A stretch of DNA of 64,000 bases from Neelides folsomi (taxonomy: Eukaryota > Arthropoda > Collembola > Neelipleona > Neelidae). The position numbers and the translations under genes were made by a program. Shown piece by piece: positions 1-11,500 of the stretch. The notes under the pieces are model-generated. The model was not told the origin of the DNA, did no database searches, and was given only the letters and a program-made list of their open reading frames with translations. Location of the stretch: NCBI GenBank assembly GCA_034687125.1, contig JAQGBZ010000075.1, positions 124,001-188,000 on the forward strand, given 5' to 3'. How positions within the stretch are numbered: position 1 is the first letter of the stretch; each line of letters opens with the position of its first letter.

Positions 1-2647
1 CAATACAAATCCCGATCCAATTTTAAGCTCCTCAAACGACATCGGATTTTCACTGTTCATTTCATAAAAACAAGTTTAAAATCATAAGCATTAATTATTT
101 TTTATATTCATTTCTTACGCAAAGACTCTTCCCTTTGAAAAGAAATTAAGAAAATTTTCATTAAAAAGTTCAGCATGTGGAATCATGTGAACTTTTCCGT
201 AATTCCCTTTGAAGGACTTTTTAGGGTTTTCTTGTGGAACTACCAAATACTGAATAAAAATGATTGTAAGTTGGTTTTATTAATCCTTCTGTAAAAGTTA
301 TTTTTACTAATAATAGGTAATATACATAAAGTAAATTAATTCTAAATATTTTTATCATAGTTTTTACTCATTTACTCGTGAGATAATGCCTTTAATATCA
401 TAATATTTATCTGTGGCGTCTCCAGCTTCATTCAACGGTGCATCATAGTCATAGGAAGTTGGACAAGGGTCAAATCTACTCTGTTAATATTTATAACGCA
501 CATTTATTATAAAATAATTAGATATAGTAATTACTAAATGCTACTTAATGTATAGTCATTTGATTACCCCATCTAAATTTGAACCAGCTCGAATTCCAAC
601 TACATTCAGATTGAAAATTTTCATCTTTAATGTATATAGAGTAGTACTATTACATAAGTATAATTATCTTATTTCATAAATATTTGAACAAAGAACCGAT
701 TTATTAGTAAAACTCACATGATGTTCCTCCATAAAACATGTAAAAATTGACATTAGCTCCAAGTGAGAGCATATTATCTAATGCATGAGCAACCGTTTGG
801 CTTGGAGTCTTTGAATGTGGAGTTTGCCAATGGTCCAACCAACCAGGGTAAAATTCCGAATTGACCAGAGGTCCTCTGTCAGCAAATTTCCTCTGAACAT
901 TGAAAGCTTCTTTGATGGTTTGCAACGATCCTATTATTTCATTTGATTGAAATATAATCTGCATTTTTTATAAATACTACTATGTACCATAGGTGAAAGT
1001 TAATTTTAGGTATATGGGTATGTATTTTAATACCTGGGCCGAAGTCAATCTAAAAATTAAAAAAGAATATTTTACTGTACTTTCTATATACTTGTGTTCA
1101 ATCAAGTTTTGAGTATTTAATTAATTAAATTGTACCGTTGGATAAACGTCAGGTAGTGATCCACATTTCAAATAAGATTCTCCATCGCCGTCTTATAAAA
1201 ACCAAAATTATAAAATACAAAAGTAATTTTGCTATTTATAATAAAATAATAATTTATTAGTAGTATGAAGACCTGTTGTGAACAAAACGGTGTCATTTCC
1301 TAAATGAGATCTACAAATTAAGGATGAGTGAATTAAACATCAACTTATATCTTAAGAGTTTATAGTTAATATTATTGAATAGTTCTCTCACTTAATGAGG
1401 TCTCTGAGGAACATTGGGTATTCTTTGTCACAACTGAAGCTTCCATATTCATTCTCCACTTGGACCATGATGATCGGTCCACCATTCGAGTATAAATAAG
1501 GCTTCAATCTTGGCAAAAGATGATCAAACCAACGAGAGACAAAGTAAACATACTCTAAAGACAAAGTATAGAAATATTTAGAAATATTGTTCAAGATTAA
1601 ATGAAACATCCATGTTTTATTCATATATGTTTAATTGAATACCCAAATCTTTTGTGCGAATCTTCATGTCAGGTTTTTGCCAAAGAAGCCACGGTGGCAA
1701 TCCTCCCTAAAATGAAATATATATTATGTAATTATTTTAAATCGCAAGTTTTAGTTTTAGACACTTGCTTTCAAATCACAATCAAGAATAATTTAACCAT
1801 TTCAATTACAATAATTGTAATTAACTCTTTAAAAAGTAAGGAGATTTGGAATTAAAAATCACTTTAAGATAATCAAAACTGAATTTTTTAAATAAGAATA
1901 ACTTTAAATGAGCAATATTTGTTTTGGAATGAGATAAATCGAATTATATTAAAATTATTTTAAAACTTAAGCAAAATGATACAAAAATATAATTAAAATT
2001 AACTTGATTAACTTTTGAACTTGTATGGAGATAAGGATTTTTTCATCACTTATGATTTTTGTGTTGTAGTATTAAAATAAAATTAACTTTTGTATACTCA
2101 AATTCCAAATTTCACAGCAAAAAATTTTTAAAGAGTAATTTCTAACCATATCACGTTCAGCGTCTATAAAAGGGCCAGGCCTCAAGATAACCAAAAGTTC
2201 ATTCTGTTGAGCTAATTGAAGAAATTTAAACAAATTGAGATTTCCAGAAAATTTATAAGTTTCTTCTGGATCTGGTTGATGAGATGCCCATTCAACATAA
2301 CTAAAATTTAAAGATTTCGTAAAGCAACATTGATAAAAATATAGCAATTTAATATATCAAATAATGTAATAGATTTTGGTAAAATATTACACAATTTTTA
2401 TTTAAATATTTTAAACTTACGTCGTAAGAGCATTTAGTCCAGCAAGTTTGAATTTTTTGAGCATATCATCCCAATAATCTTCAACTAATCTGAAATAATG
2501 GATTGATCCAGAAATATATCTAAATGGTTGGCCATCTTTTAAAAACACATTATTGTGGTAGTCAATTTTAAAATTCCTCTCATGTTTACAAACAGTTATT
2601 GTAATTATTGATGAAAAAAGGACGATATGTATTAATTTAAATAACAT
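1..2647 (-). CDS. GLB1: Beta-galactosidase (GH35), 5' twelve exons, C-terminal part beyond the left edge
   Basis: Lysosomal/secreted exo-beta-galactosidase of glycoside hydrolase family 35, which removes terminal galactose from glycans and glycolipids. Exons, 5' to 3': 2421-2647, 2147-2300, 1643-1706, 1392-1554, 1273-1310, 1136-1191, 1034-1049 (a 16-bp microexon), 718-930, 568-599, 376-480, 119-249 and 1-52. They join in frame to 417 residues. A hydrophobic signal peptide covers about residues 1-20. It is followed by the family start [12 protein letters not shown] (in exon 1) and [16 protein letters not shown] (in exon 2). The acid/base Glu is about E184 in VQVENEYGS, and the nucleophile is about E265 in [16 protein letters not shown]; both are intact, so the enzyme should be active. 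Human GLB1 is about 677 residues, so roughly 40% of the protein is missing beyond base 1. The exon at 718-930 must start at 930 rather than at an upstream AG to keep the frame. The family is certain; whether this is the orthologue or a GLB1-like paralogue is not resolved. Confidence 0.95.
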
Positions 2648-3343
2648 TTTGGACTAACTCTGTTTTTGAGCCAAAATAGAATGATTGTAATTTATTGAAT
2701 GTTTGTCATTTATTAGTTTTTATGAACAACTCTTTAATGCTCAACATCACAAGACCTTGTTAAATGCATGTTATTTAAAATCGAGTCAATACACTTTATC
2801 TTTCTATTAATTTTATCTTCGACTCTATAATTCTATTTACATGTATATTATTTACAAATAAATATGTAGTATTGGTACATATTATTTAACCAGTAATAAC
2901 ATAGAGCACAAACATACTCGCTGAAAGGATATAGGCATACTTACATTTAGATATCGTATTACAAACAACTATTGATGTTTTCGATCAGTTTTATCTTATA
3001 TACTTAATTGCTTAACTTCTTGGATCTTGGACCTAGAGTAAAAGCTTAAAATATTCAAATCTTATAGCTTATTTTAACAAGCTTTAACAAAGCAGATTAG
3101 ATTAGATAATCATTTATTTATTTATCAATATTTAATGATAAATGCAACGCACTATGTATGTATAACAGTATTGATAAATGCATAAAATATTATTCACCCA
3201 AATAATATTAATTACTAAATATTAATTGCTTTAAACGTAATTGGGAATTGTTTATGGATGAAATAAATAAAAAAGAAATTAATTTTATTTCAATTTATTC
3301 AATTTTATTTTCTTCGATATATAATACAATCTTAAGTTATAAC
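2648..3343. other. Intergenic, AT-rich
   Basis: This stretch lies between the beta-galactosidase start and the serine protease stop. It presumably holds the beta-galactosidase promoter and the protease 3' UTR. I see no coding exon, RNA gene or repeat here. Confidence 0.6.
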
Positions 3344-6300
3344 TCAATTATAAATGTTATCATAAATCCAGTTTAATAGAGGAAAAGTTTTTGTAAAAAC
3401 TGTTAAAGCCCAAAATGAACATCTGTCATAAGTTGAGAGAACTCCACCAAGCTCATACTTTTTAGTTGAATCATTCAAAAGCATCATTGGACTTCCACCA
3501 TCAGTCTGAAAATGTTCAATTAAATGGCACATTTAATTTAATTATTAATTATAATTATGTATTAATAAAGTATAAAATCATACATTGCAAATTCCATTTT
3601 CAAAAGCAATGGATGAGCAAGCTGACACTTCAGAATAAGGTCGTTTCGATTGAAAATGGTTGAGGCAGCGTGAATATGGAAATATTTGAGATTCGATTTC
3701 ATTAACCGTTCCTTTAAATTAAATATTGTATAAATATTTAATAATTCTAATAATATTATAATTAGATTATGAAAAGATAAGTTTTCTTGTGAACCTTTTT
3801 GCAAATCCCATGTAGTAACAATAGACGGAATATTCCCATCAATTGTTTCGTCCACTTGCGGAAGACAAATTGGAAGAAGTTTATATGAAAATGAAACGGG
3901 TCTTTTGAATTTCACCAAAGCCACGTTGTATTCATTCCGTGTGAAATTAGGAGCAATTGGATTTTGATACAGCGGATGAACAACAATAGTTTGAATTCCC
4001 ATACTCCTCACGTCATCTCCTTTCAAGTTTGATGTCCCAAATTTGATAAAAATTTGTTCCAAATTCCTGAAAAAGTTTCCAAAAAAGAATAAAATAAATA
4101 TATGATTTGTTGTTATTTTACCGGACCGACCAGTTTACACAATTAGCTGATGTTATCGCCCAGTTTTCACTCAAAAGGATGGCAGTGCATTTAAATTTTT
4201 CTTTTTGACTATTTTTGTGATTAATTCCCAACTGTGATTAATATGAAAAATTATTATTAACAAAATTACAGTGAGCATTTTAACAATAATTATAATAAAT
4301 AATAATTATATAATCTAATTTATACCATCCATGGCCATTTAAGAGAACGAGCTGAATCTTCATAGCTAATTCCACATTCAGTTTTACCAGGAGAAAGAGG
4401 AAGATTCAGAGTTGAACTTCGAGTAGGTTGAGGGGTTGGGAATGATTTCGTTGGCGTTGGCGAAGGAAAGACTTGGGGCCTTTGGGGCTTTCTTGTTGGA
4501 CCTTTAGTTGTGGTTGTTATTCTTGTCGTCGTTGATCGCTTTGTCGATATTGTTCTAGGCGTTGTTGTTGTCGTCGTTGTCGTCGTCGTTGTTGTAATTG
4601 GACGCTTTTAATAAATGACCATGTTATTATATTAAATAGTGCCCAAACTAAAATTTATTCTCACCCTATCTCTTAGAGAAAATATGATCAGTTGAGCTTG
4701 AATCCATTGATCAGCGAAATGTACAATAGTGAAAATGGTATAGCCACTACATTTTTCTCCTTTACTTCCTCCCGTTACAAGTGCCTTAAAATAATTAAAA
4801 TTATAATTAATACAAATAAAAGTAATTGAGTTAACAACATGTTTACCTCTATATAGTAAGCTTGAGATCTATCATTATAAACCATCATTCCAGATCCAGA
4901 ATCTCCCTTGCAAACACTTTTTCTTCCTATGATTAATTTAAAAATATTTAATATTAATATTGATTAATTGTACTAATGTACTAATTAATTAACAATGTAG
5001 ATATAGTACATTAATATATTAGATATACTGCTATAATACCATCTGGTTCCCCAACACATATTTGAGTCCCTGTAGGTTTTAAAGTGTCATCCATTTTCAC
5101 ACAATCTTGAACTGTCGCAAAGGGGAGATCAATCTTAAAGAAAAATGAAAGTGAAACAATCTACCAAGTTTGATGGGCATGAAATTAAAAAAGACCTTTC
5201 TGAGTGAGGAAACTTCTTGTTGATTTTCATCAACACCAAAACCAGCAATCTGAAAATGTTAAAAAACATATTCTATGAATGAATATCTATAATTTGGAAT
5301 TGGAGAGAATAAATATTATGAACTGACCGATCCTTTTCGACCAGTTAGATGTCCAATACTTAAGTTGGTATTGTTGAAGGCAAAACAAGCTGGACGAACA
5401 GTTTCAGTTAATATGACTGCTTTGTCAAGTTGTAGCATAGCATAATCAGAATCCAATGAGTATCTATTGAATTCCTCTTTCACTCTTATACTATTAACCT
5501 AAATAGAATATCCATTAAAATTCATGTTTAATATAATTTTTGCTTATTGTTATTACTCATATTTTTAATTGATTAACTATAGTTAATTGTTTAAATAACA
5601 TAAATATTACGTTTGTACATCAAAACTATCAATAAAACTTACATTGAATTTCTGAGCTAAAGGATCATTTTCATTAATCTTAAAATTATTGCTGGCACTT
5701 CCAAGAACAATTTTATAATCTCGTGGATTGCCAACTACCCCATTACTAGAACTACCGTATGAAGTAACGCAATGAGCTGCAGTTCTGATTCATCAAATTA
5801 ATAAATTATTATACATATAATGTTAACGAATATTACCTGTAATAAATATAATTTTAAATATTGGTATTATTAAATGTTTTAATCACAAGATTCCAAAAGT
5901 TCCTTTGTTTTCAAGTAGCGTTCCTCCACAAATGCTTGTATATTGTTTTCTTGACTCGTCATATTTATAAAGCCCTGCATGCCAAGGAAATTCTGTGATT
6001 TTGGCTGCTTCCCCTCCAGCAATAAATCCCTCTCGAACTTGTACACTTTTCCCACATTCTATAATAAAAATTATTGCATTTAGCAAAATAATTATAATCA
6101 AATAAATGCCATCAATGTTAAACTTTAATGTTAAATAAATTAAGAAAGAATCTCAGGGTAAAATATCTGCATATACCAATTTTACAAAGGAATAAATGAG
6201 CATAATCGTCAAACTCATTTTGCTTCCAAACACCATTTGCTTGACAAGTCACAACTTTTCTCTTACTGGTAAATCCAAAATCATGAATATCGTAGATATT

Positions 6301-6645
6301 CTTATAGTAAGCTTCACAACTGTAAGCAAATATTGATTCCGGTGGCATTTGTTCATCGCAATTGAGCTGCTTTCCTAAATGTGAGCAACTGATGCGAAAA
6401 GACTAAAAGAATGCCAATTGTTAATTTATAAAAATATAATTATTTAATATTGATGTCTGAAAGAATTAAATTAGATAGTTTTCAAAAAGAATTTATAGAA
6501 TGAACAAAACTAATAAAATCACCTCAGGATCATTTTTAGAATTGGAGATTAGAGACCGAAGTGGCTGACAATGTTTTCCAAAAATTAATTTAGATTCACA
6601 GACAATTAAAATTAATATGAGATTAAAATATTGTTTAAAATCCAT
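3344..6645 (-). CDS. Secreted modular serine protease: CCP-like module, active trypsin-fold domain, Thr-rich linker, catalytically dead trypsin-fold domain
   Basis: Exons: 6523-6645, 6177-6402, 5887-6058, 5643-5784, 5328-5498, 5196-5249, 5040-5133, 4847-4926, 4665-4784, 4326-4604, 4122-4231, 3795-4066, 3584-3711, 3344-3505. They sum to 2133 bp, or 710 residues. Residues 1-20 are a signal peptide. Residues 45-125 form a Cys-rich sushi/CCP-like module. Domain 1 (about 133-400) keeps His in LTAAHC, Asp in DSDYAML and Ser in CKGDSGSG. The specificity pocket residue (position 189) reads Ser, so trypsin-like Arg/Lys cleavage is not expected. A Thr/Pro linker with a run of consecutive Thr spans about 395-450. 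In domain 2 (about 470-710) all three triad positions are changed: SANC for AAHC, NVAL for DIAL, and CNTDGGSP for CxGDSGGP. The architecture recalls arthropod haemolymph modular proteases and clip-free serine protease homologues used in immune cascades; that role is inference. Confidence 0.9.
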
Positions 6646-8523
6646 CTTGATTTTGTAAAATTAAAAAAATTGTAAAATACATTAAATGATATACATGAGA
6701 GCGACTCTTTTGTGAGTCTGTTTGAGATTCTTCACTAATGGTTTATTGGGCTAATAGGGATGGAGTTGAAAAAACTTTTGCTTTATATCAAGTTTAAATT
6801 TTGCATACACAATATACTTTTGGTATGTAATGTACGAACTTATAGTTTGTTATGTAAATTATGATCTTCTCTTTGATTAATGAACAAGTATGAGATATAT
6901 TCCTACTGGAATATTTGATATTCAAAAGTAATAGAGAAAATTCTTATATTCACCATATACAAAGAACACTCGAAGAGGATAATTTTTTATTGTAAAAAAT
7001 TTCATCTTAAACCAAGTACCTGAAGCTCAACCTAGGCTTTATGTATTTAATTCTAGCATATTATTTTAATATTAAATTTCCTTAATCGCTTTCTTCTCTC
7101 TTGTAAGACTTGTAGATATTGGATGTATAGATTTTAAGATTTAATACCAAGATGCTCAAGTTTTAACAATTGTGAGCATAAAAGTTTTCTTCTATGAATT
7201 TATATTGAGGCTAATACAAGTATTTAATAGTTCTACATTCTTCAGCTACATAGCTTCTGATATAATCGTGATAATATTGTCCTTCAGTATATCAGAATTA
7301 TTCTTTTATTGGAGGTTGAAGGCTTGAAAGTGAATCTTGAAAAGATTTGACGGTCATTCGTTTTTTACCTATGCTTTTTCTTATTGACAAATCTAATGCG
7401 TACACTCTATAGATATGTATACCAAACAAGCATAATTGAGTTATTTATTCATTTTCATGCTTAGATTCTTTATATCCAGATTATTTCATATGATTCCTCC
7501 TAATTGTGATTGATTATATTTCGATTTGATGAAACATGTATGTATGAAGAGATAATTACAAACTTGTTAAATTAGGTTTTTATTTATTTATTTGGAATTC
7601 ATTATACGAGTAGATTAGAACGGCATACAGTCATTATCTCATTAGATATTTTCTCATTTTCGTAAGAGCTTGATTGACTATATTTAAGATTTAATTAGAC
7701 CTACTTTTTGGTATAAAATTAATTGTTTTTCAATTTCATATATTAGTAATAATTTGTTCCAGAGTATTAATGAATATTTCATTCACAATAATAATTATAA
7801 AGCTAACAGGAAATCATTTAAACTATTATAATGATTGATGAGTTCAACAATTAGGAAATTAAAAAATATTTTAACGGGCACAAAATTTTTATACATGTTA
7901 TACAACAGAATGGAGATTCACATTTTTTAATATAACAAATATTGAAATGGGCGTAACTCATTTAAAAAAAACTTATTTAAAATATAAAATAATCAACACG
8001 TGCGTTGGGACATGATTGAACATTATAATCAAGAAATAATAAAACTTTATTAAAGCATGTCTGGATAATATCGTCAAAATTGCCTTTTCCTCTTTGCCAC
8101 ATTATTGATTGTTTTTGTTTTTAAAATGATTGAAACAATCTTTAATATTTACCTTACATTAAAATTTTTATACAAATAGATATTGTTATTTTGTAAAATG
8201 AATATTAGTTTACCTAATAATACATTCAAGTTTCTCTTTGTTCAATAGAAATTCAATAAAATATTTAGTCCAAGATTTGCAATAAAATTGCTAAATCTCC
8301 AACTTTGAACTTTGAGATTATGGACAAATGCGTATCAAAAGGAATAAAATTAATAGTTTCACATTTAAAGTCATGTTTTAATATTTTTAATAATTCAATC
8401 TATAGATAAGAATCAATATTGTATAAAATAACAAAAAAGCAACAACAAAATGATTTAACGATGATCGGAAATGTCAGGCAAAATAAAAAAAGGTATAAAA
8501 GGTGAAGCAGGAGGATTATTAAT
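6646..8523. other. Intergenic, AT-rich, no gene seen
   Basis: About 1.9 kb of low-complexity AT-rich sequence between the protease start and the hillarin stop. All open frames are short and none has paired splice signals with coding-like composition. It should contain the protease promoter and the hillarin 3' UTR. Confidence 0.6.
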
Positions 8524-11500
8524 TTATACAGTATTCTTTTTCGAAGAATTAATTAAGTATTTACAACAATGAGTCAAGAGTTGTTTTCCGCTTCCTCCAG
8601 ACGAAGATTCCGTGCTGTCAATTTCTCTCGTGTAAATGTCCAAACCATATTGTCCTTCTTCAGGGAATGAAATCACGAACGTCACTTCATCATTTCTTAC
8701 AGTTTGGCTTGCATATCTGAAAAATTTTATATGTAAAAATCTCAAAAACAGAAAAATCTAATTTGGCAATTTTGCAAACATCGTAAAAGCTCCTTACTTT
8801 GCAAGTTTCTTTTCATCTGTTCCATTCTTATGCAGAGTAGCCATGAAGTCTGTAAGTGGTCTAGACATTCTAAATTCAATAGTGAGTTCCTTTCCGGCAA
8901 AGATGAGGGGATCTGGATGAGAAATGGGAACGAGTCCAAATAGTCTGGTCGCTTTTGCCGGGCCCCATTCACCGGAAGCACAATCCGGAAGCGGAACCAT
9001 CACCGTTGACAAATTCGCACATTCAATTTTCACCTAAAAAAATTATATAAAAAAATTATGATTAAAATTAAGTTGTATTTAGTAATTGCTTGATTTTATA
9101 TATAAATGAAGGTGGTTCGTACTTTACAGACAGATTTGAACTTCATGGGTTCTCCGGTGAGGTATTCTCTTGGGGTGACGGCATTGGCGAAGACGTCAAG
9201 AAGGAATGCACCGGCCGAAGGAGCGTGAACACGGAAAGACACAACGGGCGGTGTCACGCTCTGCATCACAAACCTTTTCAAACTCACTCCGTCAAAGATG
9301 TCCGCTTCTGTTTCGTACATCTTGAGATTGTAGTGAAAGATGAGACATGACTCCATTTGAGCTGGCATCCCGATCCTCACCGTCGCAGCTCCTAAACACA
9401 AAAACAACATAAATTAATGACCTTTTTCAACAACTTCAACATTGCACATTGGGGATTTTTCAGTTCTTTATACAATCTTATTAAATCCATACATTCATCA
9501 TGAATTTCATGCTCATAATAATTGAATGTATTTATTTAGTTTTATAAGATTGTGGTTATGAGTAAAATACATTAAATGTATGATGTATTATAAATAATAA
9601 CTTTATAACATTGCATTATTTATATTATTTTGTATTTTGTTGTGTATATTGTTGTGTATATTGTTGTGTATAAAGTGTGAAAGATTTATTAATATGATGC
9701 TGGTCACCTGAAGAGTCCGTGGTCATGACGGCCTTGCAATGAGAAATGATGTCTCCGTGACTATTATGAACACCCTCGGTGCTCTGACCGGGCGGGAAGT
9801 AAAGGCCATAGCGGAAGAAGAGACTTCGGACGAAGGGGAGCTCTTCGAATTCTTTGAGAGTGACTGGACGCTTGAGGAGTTGCCACTCAGACTGGGTCGG
9901 GTAAAACTCAAAGATGAACTCTTTGGGGTCAGTGAGGAAATAATGGTCGTCGTACTCATAGCGAAGGGAGTCAGACTTCGACGCTCGTTCTTTCGCGTTG
10001 ACTAAATGTCTCGCTCCCCAATTGCATTGTACAAATCTGAAAAATTACAAATATTCCAATTTAAAAGACACTTTATTTTTAGTCGCTTAAAATAAATAAT
10101 AAATTAAAATTATTCAAATTATTAATCAACAGATCAGAATATTTTCTTTTAACCTCCAAGCACCAGCAACATAAACGGCATTCCAGGAGTTCCTGAACCG
10201 ATTGTCTGTGAATCTGACTCCAGGTTGGTAACCTGCCGACTTGCTCAGCCCTTTGATCACAACGCAGTGAAGACCCGCGTACGAGCACAAGCGCTTGAAT
10301 AAAACATGGTAGCTCTCTGTCCCTTGTTTGATTCCACGAAGAAGTCCCATGGGAGTGTCTGTCCGAACATCTTCAGAAAAGTCCATCGCATTGAGGTTCT
10401 TGACCGTAATCCATCTGAAAATGGTTCGTGCCTTTTCCACATCTGACCCACACCGAGAAACAAGCTGACGCACGAGGTCTGTAAATGTTTTTTGATCCTC
10501 CTGAGCCACAGAAATGGCGATTTCATCAATGTCAGCAAATTCTGAAGGATCTCCGTAAATGTCATTTTTGTCAATTGTCGGCGGGGAAGGTGGAGGAGCT
10601 TGTTGGGGATAAGGAAACATTTCGACTTCTCCTTGGCCGATCACTTCTTCGTCTCCCGTCCTTTGAATGAATTCTCTTTTGCGCTCGTTGATCAAATGGA
10701 GCATCTCTTTGCTCTGCTTTTCCACCAATGCCGCCGTCGCAGCTCTGTCAAAATAATCAAATGTGATTAATGATTTTCTCCCATTCAATGTCATTCAAAA
10801 CAACAAATGCAAAGATTCAGACAATGTGCAAAAGGAAATATTTTGATTGATTGGAATGTAAAAAATAAATAAATATATTGATTGATTTGAAAGGTAAAAA
10901 ATGAATATTGAATATAACAAAAAACATAATACATAATTCAAATATGTATGGTACGTTATGTCTTATGTACTCTACATATTGCAGATACATAAAGTACATT
11001 AATCTATTAATTAGAATAGGTTGAATGATTAATACTTAATGTTAGTTAATACAAATTAGGTATAGCTTAATTGAATTTGTATTTAGAATTATATTTTTAC
11101 CTTTCATGTTCAAGAAGTTTCCTCGTGGTTTGTTCCTTTCTCTTATCTCTTCTAATTGTCATGTGTCTCTCCAAGTCTTCTCTTTCTTTGGCCTTTAACC
11201 TCTGGATGGTATGCGGGTCTTCTTTTTGTCGCAGGGACTCGAATTTGGAAGCGAGTTTCTCCAACTCCCGCTCCCATTCTTCTCGGAACTCTGCATGAAT
11301 TCGGGCTTCTTCCTCTGCTCGGGCCTGAGCGAATCGATTGTACAAAGCGTCTTCTTCAACTCTGTGTCGCATCTCCAATTCTGTTTGTTCTTCTTTTGCC
11401 TATTTCAACGAACCATGAAATTAACAACTTCTATTTTATCCCTTCTAATTTTACAGTAATTGCTCAATTAAGGTGACATTTTAATTGTCATTGCTTAATT

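Noticed and set aside
10257..10574. 105-codon minus-strand frame in the hillarin region
   Set aside because: It is an alternative frame of the exon 10154-10744, whose real frame encodes the transglutaminase-like core.
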